Assembly: GCA_038025085.1 (NCBI GenBank)
Contig: CM076147.1
Coordinates: 9,706,001-9,770,000, forward strand
Length of the DNA stretch: 64,000 nucleotides
Direction of reading: 5' to 3'
Source of the DNA: Tetragonia tetragonoides
Lineage: Eukaryota; Streptophyta; Magnoliopsida; Caryophyllales; Aizoaceae
This document shows positions 1 through 11,568 of this stretch, in pieces. Under the pieces are notes generated by a model. That model saw only the letters and a program-made list of their open reading frames with translations, did no database searches and was not told the DNA's origin. The position numbers were made by a program, and so were the translations under genes. Position 1 is the stretch's first letter; each line of letters begins with the position of its first letter.

Positions 1-1433
1 CACCAGGATGCACAGAATAAGGAGTATTGTGAGCTTCACCTAGATCTGACTCTTGATATCCGGGTCATTCGGCACACAGACACGATCACGAAATTTCAAG
101 ACACCGTCTTGACCAGTAGAAAATTCCTCGGATCTACCCTCGTCCTTATGGCGTAGAATCCATTGAAGATCCTCGTCTGAATTTTGTTTACCCTTGATCT
201 CGTCGTGTAAAGTTGGTCGAACTCACATATGCGCTAAGGTACATTGAACATCACCTTTCAGCACAATCTCCACTTTGAGACTTTGTAAGTCACGAATGAT
301 CTCCTTCGGAAGTAATAAAGCAGTGTTCAAAGTATGACAAGTCTTTATGCTCAAGGCGTTAGCTACAACGTTAGCTTTCTCTTCGTGATACTGGATGTCG
401 ATGTCGTACTCCGTCAATAGCTCTAGGTTCTAGCCATCTTCTTTGTCGCATATTCAACTCCTTTTGCGTGAAATTGTACTTGAGACTCATGTGGTCCGTG
501 AACATCTTGACAGCAGAACCATAGAGATAATGTCGCCAAATCTTTAAAGCAAATACGACAGCAGCGAGCTCTAAGTCGTGAGTAGGGTAGTTATCCTCAT
601 GCTTCTTTAGTTGTCTTGAGGCATAAGCCACTACTTTACCATGCTGCATCAAAACACAGCCTAAGCCATGCTTAGAAGCGTCGCTATAGACCTCATATCC
701 TTCAGTTCCCTATGGCAAAGTCAAAATCAGCGCGCTCGTACGTCATTTCTTCAACTCTTAAAAACCAGCTTCACACTTTTCAGACCATACGAACTTCGTC
801 GTCTTCTTCATCAAGTTTGTCATAGGATGCGCTATCTTGGAAAATCCTTCCACAAACCTACAATAGTAACCAGCTAACCCAAGAAGACTTCTAACCTTAG
901 TCACGCTCTTCGGTGCGGACGAGTCCATAACAGCTTGTATCTTTTCCGGGTTAACAACAACTCCACTCTTAGACACCACGTGTCCTAAGAAAGAAACACT
1001 TTCTAGCCATAACTCGCACTTCGACAACTTGACGTACAACTGATTTCGTCACAAAATCTCCAAAACAGTTCGCAAGTGTTGCTCGTGGTTAGCAACGTTA
1101 ATCGAGTAGACCAAAATATCGTCAATTAAGACAACTACAAACTGATCGAGATGAGGCTGGAACGTACAGTTCATCAAATCTATAAACTTTGCAGGTGCGT
1201 TCGTCAACCCAAAAGGCATAACAGTAAAATCCTAGTGTCCATACCTCGTCCTAAACGCGGTCTTCGCAATGTCAGGCTCGGAAATCCTCAGTTGTTGGTA
1301 TCCTGAACGTAAGTCGATCTTTGAGAAAACAATCGTTCCACGGAGTTGCTCGAACAAATTGTCAATCCTAGTAAGTGGATATCGATTCTTCATTGTAATC
1401 TTGTTCAACTCGCGGTAGTCTATACACAAACAC
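1..1433 (-). mobile_element. Element B, 3' part: Ty3/gypsy pol fragment (RT, RNase H, start of integrase)
   Basis: This is the downstream half of a minus-strand Ty3/gypsy polyprotein, cut at its upstream side by element A. Reading from 1433 down, it has the RT palm start ([12 protein letters not shown], then [20 protein letters not shown]), the RT thumb and connection ([30 protein letters not shown]), RNase H ([20 protein letters not shown]) and the stretch leading into integrase ([13 protein letters not shown]). Frameshifts and stops break it into several pieces, so it is not functional. The matching upstream half (gag, protease, start of RT) lies at 13483-17252 in the same orientation. B's 3' LTR would be left of the window. 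Confidence 0.9.
1429..1433. repeat. Target site duplication of element A (left copy)
   Basis: AACAC directly abuts the TGTGATACC start of the 5' LTR and is repeated at 13483-13487, just after the TGTTACA end of the 3' LTR. A 5-bp duplication fits Ty3/gypsy integration. Confidence 0.9.
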
Positions 1434-1820
1434 TGTGATACCCCAATATTTTCTATAATTATAATATCGATTTATAATTCATTTATAAATAGTTTCGGAG
1501 ATTTAAATCGTATATTTATTTAACGATTCGAATTACTCAAATTCAGCCATAATAATATTTATTATGGGAATTTTGGGATTTATAATTATCAAATTGAGGG
1601 ATTTAGTTAAAATGGTTTTGTATATGAATAAGGCTTATTCATATTGTTTTAATTGGTTTTAATTAGCATTTAATTAGTTTTAATTGTTTTTAATTAGCAA
1701 TTAAATCAGAAAATAATCCTAATTCTAGTAGGGTTTGACTTTCCTTGACTAAGCACCTATTTAAGCTAAGAGATGAGCCAGTTGATCAATTGCAAAAAAA
1801 TTGAGCCAAAACCTCACAAT

Positions 1821-1894
<74 letters not shown>

Positions 1895-2132
1895 TCTCTC
1901 TCTCTCGGCCTCACTGCTGTGGCCCTTCGCCGGAGAACACCAGGCCACCACCAGGTGAGCCGCTCCCCTTTTCCCCTATTTCTTTCTCTCTTTCGTGCTC
2001 TATTTTCCCCCTCCCCTGTTTTTGTCGAGTCGCGGCTGTCACGCCGCCGCCGCGCCATCAGGCCGCGCCTGGGTGGTCGCCGGTGAGTGGCCGACGCGAC
2101 TGGGCCCTGCCCGTCGATCCTCCCTCTCTCAG

Positions 2133-2207
<75 letters not shown>

Positions 2208-4120
2208 ATTTTTTTTTCTCTCTCTCTCTCTCGCGATCTCTCGCTCTCTCTCTCTCCTCCGTCGCCGGTGCTCCGGCGAGCCACCGCCGACCATGGTGGT
2301 CGGGGGGTGGTGGTCTTGGTGATGGGCTAGGTCGTGGGTCCCCATGCTTGGTGTATCACGGCCTAGACTCGAAAAACCGATTAGGATTTTGTTTAATAAT
2401 TTCGTTTTCATTAATTTCGTATTTTCAGTATTTTTCAATAATTATTTTTATTTTTTTGTACTCGTTCGGAGTCCGAATCCGGATTTTCAAAAGCCTAGAT
2501 TCGTTGGAATAAATCAAGGAATTGAATAAAAATATTAGTTTATAGTTTCGGTACTGTTTGGATTTTCGTATTTATTAATTATGTCTCGGTAATTGTTTTT
2601 AATTAGGACCAAACGGACAAGCGTGATCGGGTTGTGATTAGCCAACTTACCTACTGCTTAGTGAGCGTTTTTTAGGTAAGATATTGTGCCTACCTCTTTT
2701 CAAACCCCATCAAAACTATTTTGATGTGTTATGTGCTAATTGATTATTATTGTGAATTTAATATGCGAAGCATGATTAAATTATATCGTCGTTAATTATG
2801 AGAATTTGAAATATATTCTTCGCTGTAAATATGATTTATATTGAGTATGATAAGTTTATAAAGTTTCGTTAATTAATTAGTTTATATGCTAATTAATGTT
2901 TAATTGTGACGATGTTGAATTTCTAATATTTATTATGATATAATAATATGTGCTATTTGGAATGGGATATTATTGAGTGCTAATGAGCACCTACTATTAT
3001 ATTTGTTGGATGTTAATTGTGAAAGTGTAATTTTGGGATATCATGATTTACTGCCGAAGTGCTGCCGAAATTTCGTTAAACATATATGAAGCATGACTAT
3101 TGTTAATATGCCCTTATGCCGTAATCGTCGTTAGTATTATTCATTGTCATGAGCATGAAATGAAGTAGTATGTCGTAGTCTCGTTGTACCACTAGGTCAA
3201 TCAATGCAAGTATGTGAATTGAATTAAATGAGAATAAGACTCCTAATGGATCCTTAGGAGTAGCCGAGCTATCGAGACTTATCTAATTGATGTAGTCTAG
3301 GGATGCGTGATTCCCAAGTTACTTTTATGGACACCTCGTAGTGTGTTCGGGACGGATCATTCCCCATTGTTTAATTCTCTACATATCGATTATTATGTTA
3401 GAGGTAGTGTGAGTATACACTAGCGTAAGTCCATGGCATGTCTATATCTATCTATGAACATTATGGGTAATCGTTGTTCTATTCGCTCTCTTATCTCTCT
3501 AATCAAGATGGTTTATCTATTTGTGTTCGAATGATCACTAAAGCAAGAGTTTCATGTAATTGATTATCGAGTATGCGTGTGCTTGATTGTATGACTACTT
3601 GTGCATGTAAATGAATTTCAATGATTCTTCTAAAATCCAGGTAAGGTTTGCGAAAGTGTTTTAACTGGGTATGGACGACGTTTATTCATTTTATCTGATT
3701 TTTGTTTTCTTTTGTTTCTTCTCTTTTCTTCTGTACGTTGTTTCCATCACGAAAACCAAAGTGCAGGTGTAGCTGAGTGAGGACGGTTTGCTAGAAGGTT
3801 GAATGTGGGCTGTTTGTTTAAAACTATGGAACTATTGGTTACCTTGGATTATTTGGGACTTTGGTTTGTGCCCTTGAATGCAAAGTTGTAATAAAACTAT
3901 AATGGACTTAAGACCACTGGATAGACAACTCTGATATTTATGTTTAATTTGTTTAGATGCTTCCTTTGATACCTAGTTTTCCTTTCTGCTTAGCATTTAC
4001 TTCTTAGCAATAAATGTTGTAGTAGCATTCCCCTGGGTCCGTGACGGTTCCGTGGTGTCGAGTCGTGGACAGCGACGTCGATAGTTCCTTGGAAATCGTT
4101 GCGAATTCGGGGGTGTTACA
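1434..4120 (+). repeat. 5' LTR of element A
   Basis: The LTR starts TGTGATACCCC and ends GGGGGTGTTACA, and is the direct repeat of 10792-13482. It carries two long CT microsatellites (about 1829-1885 and 2136-2204). The second is clearly longer than the matching tract in the 3' LTR (11525-11564), an example of microsatellite slippage since insertion. Outside these tracts the two LTRs differ only by scattered substitutions and small indels. The long CT-coded reading frames here are artefacts of the repeat. Confidence 0.95.
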
Positions 4121-4121
4121 A

Positions 4122-4139
4122 ATGGTATCAGAGCCCTAG
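4122..4139 (+). other. Primer binding site of element A (initiator Met-tRNA)
   Basis: TGGTATCAGAGC begins 2 bp after the 5' LTR. This is the standard plant primer binding site complementary to the 3' end of initiator Met-tRNA. Confidence 0.9.
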
Positions 4140-4310
4140 GTTTAAAAGGTTGCATAGGTTTAATAAATGAATTAACAAAGATTAGTTTCATTATGGGAAA
4201 ATAAAATATAATTAAAGCCGTTGAGCGTTGTAGTCCTAGAAGTTAGGAATTACTTGAAATCACCTTAATTGTGATTTAAATGTTCTTATTGTTTTATTGC
4301 CCTTTTGTAG

Positions 4311-5280
4311 ATGGCAATTACTCGATTGGCCGTGATGAAATCGACTAGAGGTAGAAAACCGTGAGTGATGATCGTTGCACCCGAGAACGAGGTGGAGTAT
4401 GTAGACATTTCCGATAGTGAGCCTACACACGGCGAGCATGACGAGGCCGCGGCTGCCCTTGTGGCGCAAGGCAATGACGCGCATGAGGTGGACCAACCCG
4501 CTCCTGATGCTCGTGACGTTGACATTCCAATAGAGCCTAATCACGACTTGGATGCTAACGAGGATCTTGATTCTGAAGTGGAACCTACCGAGTCCGAACC
4601 TGAGGCTGACGATGCTCCTGATGACGAGCCAAGCGTTGAGCCTAACTCTGTGGATCTAGAGATGCGATTTGAGTATGGAGATGGAGTCCTTGATTCACCT
4701 AGCATGCCAGACTTAGAGGATATTGGTGATGCAAGCGGTAACAACTCTGTACCTCCTTCGCCTACTGCTGATGTGTCTCCTCCTGTGGAGCCTTTCTTTG
4801 CCACTGATGCCGAGCTAGATGACATCCGTGCCTACATTGATCGCGCATTCACTACGATCAAGCATTGAATATGAGAACCGTACGAGGATACACCAAGGTT
4901 TCTGGGTAGAACTCTTACTAGCTGGCTTACCCAACCTACATCCTTGGAGAGGTCTCAAGGAGAAGTATGATGATGTGGTACTGAGGAGTGGCTACATCAA
5001 CGATGGGAAGTATGGCAAAGGAAATCGTTGGTCGCTGACTTTTCAAAGTGTTGGCAATGAGCTATGTTTGTCTGAGTTCGAGTGGAAGGTAAATCACGTT
5101 CTAGTGCCTGCTCCAAAGGACATCTCTGAAAGCTACTGGTCTAAGAAGCGCAAACTCGTGGATAACTATAGAAGGCGCTTCATACCTCAGAAGTTTAGAG
5201 GTGATGAGCATCCTTACACTCCATGTAGGGAAGTGAAGCCAAGGAGGGATGATGATGATGATACGCCTCCCGGATCGTAG
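4311..5280 (+). pseudogene. Extra leader ORF (aORF) of element A, function unknown
   Basis: This reading frame lies between the primer binding site and gag, a place that is normally untranslated in Ty3/gypsy elements. It has an early stop after about 17 codons and a frame change near 4860. The N-terminal part (4365-4868) is very acidic, rich in D and E. The C-terminal part has a conserved-looking core (GFWVELLLAGLPNLHPW, then GLKEKYDDVV, later EFEWKVNHVLVPAPK) and ends in a D-rich tail. Element B carries a homologous ORF in the same position (16130-17062) with WVELLLASLPNIHPW and GLKEKYDDVV, so the protein was conserved in this family. I do not recognise a known domain. Tat/Ogre-type elements have extra ORFs here, but this pol looks like a chromovirus. 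Confidence 0.7.
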
Positions 5281-5990
5281 CAAAGCCCAGTTGCTGTTTA
5301 GTTATTTTGTTGGCTAGAGTTAGTCGTTTTGATTAGAAACATTATTCCACTTTTGTGATGGCCCTGCGTGGTCAATTTTGATGATGGTGTGTGGTTTCCT
5401 AAGCAACAAATATTTTTGACTCATATTTCTTTTGCAATCTATCTTATTGCAAAACTATTTCGTTTGATTATATGAAAGTCGTTGTGATTTGTTTATATCA
5501 CTGTCGTTGTCACATATTTGCATGGTTGACCAAAAGCATGAATGCTATCTCTTATCGTCGTGACATGATGGAAAATCCATGTCGAATTTATGGCAAAATC
5601 GTTGTTGAGCATTATCAACTCTCTTGTGAGCCAAGTGCTAAAGCATATCAATATGATTAAGTGTGATTATCTATTGGCCTACTAAAATAGTATGGAGCCT
5701 CATTAAGTCCACTATGAATATCTTTGTCTATTCTTGTGAGACCAATGTGTCTAAGGTGTTTTATATGCCTATCGAACTATTACGCATGAGAACTGAGAAC
5801 AATAAAGCAAGTATGTTGCTTAGACCTACAATGTAAGGTCGATCTTCGAAACTTATATGCTATATGCTAAATGTCAAGAGAAAGGTTTTTATTACAACCT
5901 ATTTCTCTCAATTAGACCTAAAAGGATCGAGATGTGAAAATTGTGTGAATGGTGTTCATACCATTACTTTTATATTCTCAGATTGCGAAA

Positions 5991-7510
5991 ATGTCAAACA
6001 ACGCCGATAGAATCGCTAGACTCGAGGATGGTCTGACCGATGTGGTCGAGATCATGGCACGACAAATGGCACGCCAAGAAGAGATGGAAACCGCACAAGC
6101 CTCTGCAGCGCGTAGTTTCCGAGATTTTGACGCTCTTAAACCTCCTACGTTCGAAGGTGGTGCCGATCCAACAAAGCTGGAGACTTGGATCATCGATATC
6201 GAGAAGTTGTTTCTGGCTACAAATCGTCCTAACAACATGAAAGTTAGCTCTGCAACGTACTATCTGAAGGGCGAAGCTCACAAGTGGTGGAACGATGTGC
6301 GAACTGATTTACTTGCAACACCGAACTTTAATTGGGATCATTTTAAGGTAGCCATTCGTGCTAGATTTTATCCTAGTGCTCTACGACGCCTAAGCAACGT
6401 AAGTTTGAAGGGTTAAGCCAAGACAAGCTGTCTGTGGCTGAGTATGCTGCCAAGTTCAACGAGCTTGCTATTTTTGCTCCTAATTTGCTGACAACTGAAG
6501 CTGAGCGAATCGAAAGGTTCGAGGACGGACTGAAATGGGATATTCAACGTTTTGTCGCTGGACAATCTATCACTTTTCAGGAATCTTATAACAAGGCCCT
6601 AAACCAGGAGAGGATTGTTGGACGTCGTGGCACGCATTTGGGAAAGAACAAGCGCGACGAAGGCAATCCATCGCAATCGAATAACGGCGACAAGAGGCCA
6701 AGACCGAATGGCAACAACAGCTACCAAGGTGGTCAGAACCACAATGCGAATAGAAATCGTGACTCGAATAGTCATCAAGCTACGATAATGGCCAGAAGGA
6801 ATACGCCTTGTACTCGCTGTAACAAGACGCATGCCGGTAAGAAATGTCGAGGTGACGTGTTGCAATGCTGTGAGTGCAACAAACCAGGTCACAAAGCTTC
6901 TGAATGTTGGAGCCGAGGTAGGAATGGTAATGGGAAGAACCGCGATAACAACTACAATCGTGGTGGGAATAACAATGGCTATCGTGGTAATGGTGGTAAC
7001 TACCATGGAAACGGGGGTTACAACAACAACAACAACCGCAACAATGCTGCTCCTGCTGTGAACAACCAAGTTCAAGCTCCTGCTACTGCTAATCCCGCGC
7101 CAAACAACAACAACAATAGAGGAGTTAATGGTAGAATCTTTGTGATGAATCGCAATGAAGCAGAAGCAAACCCGAACGTGATCGCTGGTACTTTTCTTGT
7201 TCATTCTTTTCCCGCTTTTGTTTTGTTTGATAGTGGTGCAACGCATTCTGTACTTTCTAAGTGCTTTGCATCTAAGGTAGGATTAGAACATAGTTCTGTG
7301 TATAGTGCAAATATGAGGATGCCAGATGGATCGATCGCTAAGTGTAAAGCGTTGTATGAAAAGTGTCCGTGTAGGATAGCTGGTTCCGATTTACCCGCGG
7401 ATTTGATTCAGATGGATTTGAAGGACTTTGATGTGATATTGGGAATGGATTGGTTAGCCAATTATAGGGCTAAGTTAGAGTGCTTTGAACAACGCGTTTC
7501 TTTGCGATGA
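5991..7510 (+). pseudogene. gag: gag and protease region of element A
   Basis: The start codon at 5991 opens MSNNADRIARLEDGL. The gag capsid region follows (FRDFDALKPPTFEGGADP, then WWNDVRTDL). A frame change occurs near 6410, after which the frame resumes (KLSVAEYAAKFNELA) and runs to 7510. A CCHC-type zinc knuckle (CCECNKPGHKASEC, about 6862-6906) is followed by an Asn/Gly-rich linker and the aspartic protease motif LFDSGATHSV near 7220. The frameshift separates the capsid N-terminal half from the nucleocapsid and protease. Element B has the same organisation at 13503-15433. Confidence 0.9.
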
Positions 7511-10500
7511 CCTAAAGGTAAGAGGATCACTTACCGAGGAGTTGTGGTCAAGCCTAAGCTGAAGGTGATGGCTTCTATGAAGGTTAAAGAGTGAGTGACT
7601 AAGGGTGAAGCTTTTTACCTTTGTCATGTGGTGGATACGAGTCGCGAGACGGAAGCTCCGCAGCCTATTCCTGTAGTTTCCGAGTACGCTGACGTTTTTC
7701 CGAAGTGATTCCCGGAATGCCTCTGCAATGCATTATCGACTTTACGATCGAGCTTGCTCCAGGTTCTGTACCAATTTCAAAAGCACCGTATCGTATGGCA
7801 CCTGCTGAGATGAAGGAATTGAAAACACAACTTGAGGATTTGTTACAAAAGGGATACATACGTCTGAGTGTATCGCCTTGGGGTGCTCCTGTTTTGTTTG
7901 TATGGAAGAAGGATGGTTGTATGAGACTGTGCATCGACTACAGCTAGTTAAACAAGATTACGATCAAGAATAGATACCCACTTCCCCGAATTGACGATCT
8001 GTTTGACCAACTGCGTGGTGCGTCAATTTTCTCAAAGATAGACCTGCGATCAGGATACCATCAGTTGAGGATCTCTGAGCCTGATATTGCGAAGACAGCG
8101 TTTAGGACGAGGTATGGGCACTACGAGTTCACTGTGATGCCTTTTGGGTTGACAAATGCGCCTGCAAAGTTTATGGACTTGATGAACCGTACATTCCAGC
8201 CTTACCTAGACCATTTTGTTGTAGTCTTTATCGATGATATTCTGGTTTACTCGAAGAACGCCGAGGAGCATGAGCAACATCTACGTACTATTTTGGAGAT
8301 TCTGCGAAGACATCAACTTTACGCCTGCAAAGTTTAGACACGGTATCTTTCTTAGGACACGTTGTGTCTTAGGATGGAGTGGCCGTGGATCCAGAGAAGA
8401 TTCGAGCTGTTACAGATTGGCCAAGACCAACGACCGTGACCGAAGTTCGAAGTTTTCTTGGACTTGCTGGATATTATGGACGATTTGTGGAAGGTTTCTC
8501 AAAGATTGCGCAGCCAATCACGAATTTAATGAAGAAAACGACAAAGTTTGTATGGTCCGACAAGTGTGAGACTGCTTTTCAAGAGTTGAAGAAACGTCTT
8601 ACAAGTGCACCTATTTTGACATTGTCGTCAGGAACATAAGGATATGAGGTCTACAGTGACGCGTCTAAGCATGACTTAGGGTGTGTCTTGATGCAACATG
8701 GAAAGGTTGTGGCTTAGACCTCACGACAACTGAAGAAGCATGAAGACAACTATCCTACGTATGATCTAGAACTTGCTGCTGTCGTATTTGCATTGAAGAT
8801 TTGGCGACACCTGTATGGTTCCGCAGTCAAGATGTATACTGATCACAAGAGTCTCAAGTATATCTTTACGCAGAAAGAGTTGAACTTGCACCAAAGGAGA
8901 TGGCCAGAACTTCTGACGGAGTACGACATTGATATCTAGTACCATGAGGGTAAAGCGAACGTAGTCGCAGATGCTTTGAGTAGGAAGACTCGACATTCGT
9001 TAAACACTGCTTTAGTGCTTCCTAAGGAGATCATACATGACTTGCAAAGTCTCGAGGTGGAGGTTGTGTTTCAAGGTGACGTTCAATGTACCTTAGCACA
9101 TATGATTGTTCGACCAACACTGCTTGAAGAGATCAAAGATAAACAAAGTGGTGATGAGGATATTCAGTGGATTCTAAACCATAAAGACGAGGGTAGGTCC
9201 GAGGACTTCCCTTTGGGCCAAGATGGAATTATGAGATTTCGAGAACGTGTTTGCGTACCCAATGACCCAGATATCAAAAGTCAGATTCTGGGTGAAGCTC
9301 ATAATACACCGTATCTGTACATCCTAGTGGAGATAAGCTTTACAAAGATCTTCGCCAAGTGTTCTGGTGGTAAGGTATGAAACAAGATGTCGCTGAGTTC
9401 GTAGCGAAGTGTTTGACATGTCAGAAAGTCAAGATCGAGCACAAAAGACCAGGTGGAATGGTACAATCACTGGAAGTTCCGACTTGGAAATGGAATTCGA
9501 TTTCTATGGATTTTGTCATGGGTTTACCTTTGACACAAAAGAAGAACAATGCCATTTGGGTGGTTGTAGATCGTTTGACGAAGGTCGCACGATTCATCTC
9601 TATGCACGACACGTGGGAAATGGAGAAACTGGCTGACGCGTACGTCAAGGAGGTCATGAGACTTCATGGTGTACCTGAAGATATTGTTTCTGATAGAGAC
9701 TCGAGATTTCTCTCTAACTTCTGGCAGAAATTACAAGAAGCTTTCGAAAGCAAATTGAAGTTTAGTACCGCTTTTCATCCTGCAACAGATGGCCAGACGG
9801 AAAGGACAATCCAGACTCTAGAGGATATGCTTCGAGCGTGTGCCCTCGAATACCAAGGTTCGTGGGATAAACACATTCCGTTGATCGAGTTTTCTTACAA
9901 CAATAGCTATCATTCAAGCATTGATCGAGCGCCATATGAAGCCTTGTATGGTAGGAAGTGTAGATCACCTGTATGTTGGAACGACATTAGTGAGACTGCA
10001 GTTTTGGGTCCTGATATGATCCAGCAGACTGTCGACATTGTGAAGGTGATTTAGACGAAGATGCGAAGTGCACAAGATCGCCAGAAATCATATGTAGATA
10101 GAGGTCGTAGACCTGAAGAATTTGAGGTGGGAAGCAAGGTACTTTTGCGAGTATCTCCTTATCTAGGGTGTTATGCGTTTTGGTCATAAGGGGAAGTTAA
10201 GTCCTCGTTACATTGGACCTTACGAGATCCTAGAGAGGATTGGTGAGTTGCTTATCGTCTAGCTTTACCTGTGGAACTTGAGAAAGTCCACGTCTTTCAC
10301 GTCTCTCAATTGAAGCGATACGTACATGATCCAACTCATGTCATTCAACCTGAAACGATCAAACTTGACGAGAGTTTGACATATGAAGAACGTCCGATCG
10401 AGATCACCGATCGCAAAGAGCGCTCGACTCGCACAAAGACTCTTCCGATTGTGAAAGTTATTTGGTCACGTCATGGTCAAGAAGAGGCAACATGGGAAGC

Positions 10501-10585
10501 TGAATCCATGATGCGCGAGAAGTACCCAGAACTCTTTCTCGAAGGTACTAATTCCATTCGAGTTTCGGAACGAAACCCTTTTTAA
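7511..10585 (+). pseudogene. pol: pol region of element A: RT, RNase H, integrase, chromodomain-like tail
   Basis: RT lies at about 7705-8640 ([20 protein letters not shown]; active-site box FIDDIL near 8230). RNase H is at about 8640-8960 (YSDASKHDLGC). Integrase is at about 8976-10054, with the zinc-binding region ending CLTCQKVK and a catalytic core that keeps D (MDFVMGLPL), D (SDRDSRF) and E (TDGQTERTIQ). The tail (10271-10585) has HVFHVSQLKRYV and EEATWEAESMM, as in chromodomain-bearing integrases. In-frame stops (for example in CIDYS near 7945, and near 8716, 8938 and 10052) and frameshifts (near 7705, 8337 and 10190) make it non-functional. The integrase core is the best preserved part. 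Confidence 0.9.
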
Positions 10586-10778
10586 GGAGGGTAGAATGTC
10601 ACACCTAGTAATTTTGTGTTTTGTTTACCGCTTTGCACGAGTTGCATGTTCTAGCATTGCATGTTGCACTGCTAGTCGACCTAGATCACAACCGTAGTAC
10701 ATAAAATCGATTTATACCTTCGTATGGGTAAACTCGTTTCGTCGTTGAGAAGTGATTACTTCACCCGAAACTTTTTTT

Positions 10779-10791
10779 AAGGAGGGAAGAA
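10779..10791 (+). other. Polypurine tract of element A
   Basis: AAGGAGGGAAGAA immediately precedes the 3' LTR start TGTGATACC, as expected for the plus-strand primer. A similar stretch (AAGGAGGGTAGAA followed by TGTCACACC) occurs about 200 bp upstream at 10584-10605. Confidence 0.85.
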
Positions 10792-11186
10792 TGTGATACC
10801 CCAATATTTTCTATAATTATAATATCGATTTATAAATCATTTATAAATAGTTCCGGAGATTTAAATCGTATATTTATTTAACGATTCGATTTACTAAAAT
10901 TAAGCCATAATAATATTAATTATTATTATGGAAATTTCGGGATTTATAATTATCAAATTGAGGGATTTAGTTAAAATGGTTTTATATATGAATAAGGCTT
11001 ATTCATATTGTTTTAATTGGTTTTAATTAGCATTTAATTAGTTTTAATTGTTTTTAATTAGCAATTAAATCAGAAAATAATCCTAATTCTAGTAGGGTTT
11101 GACTTTCCTTGACTAAGCACCTATTTAAGCTAAGAGATGGGCCAGTTGATCAGTTGCAAAAAAATTGAGCCAAAACCTCACAATTT

Positions 11187-11256
<70 letters not shown>

Positions 11257-11521
11257 TCTCTCTCTTCTCTCTCTCTCTGCCTCACTGCTGCCGCCCTTCG
11301 CCGGAGAACACCAGGTCACCACGAGGTGAGCCGCTCCCCTTTTCCCCTATTTCTTTCTCTCTCTCTTTCTTTCTCTCTCTTTCGTGCTCTGTTTTCCCCA
11401 TCCCCTGTTTTTGTCGAGTCGCGGCTGTCGCGCCGCCGCTGTGCCACCAGGCCGCGCCTGGGTGGTCGCCGTCGAGTAGCCGACGTGAGTGGGCCCTGCT
11501 TGTCGCTCCTCCCTCTCTCAG

Positions 11522-11568
<47 letters not shown>

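Noticed and set aside
1773..2512. Overlapping open frames on both strands rich in Ser-Leu or Arg-Glu
   Set aside because: They are translations of CT/GA microsatellites inside the LTR of element A. The same occurs at 11125-11743.
6599..7246. Long minus-strand open frame opposite gag of element A
   Set aside because: It is the complement of the Asn/Gly-rich gag region and has no start context or family motifs.
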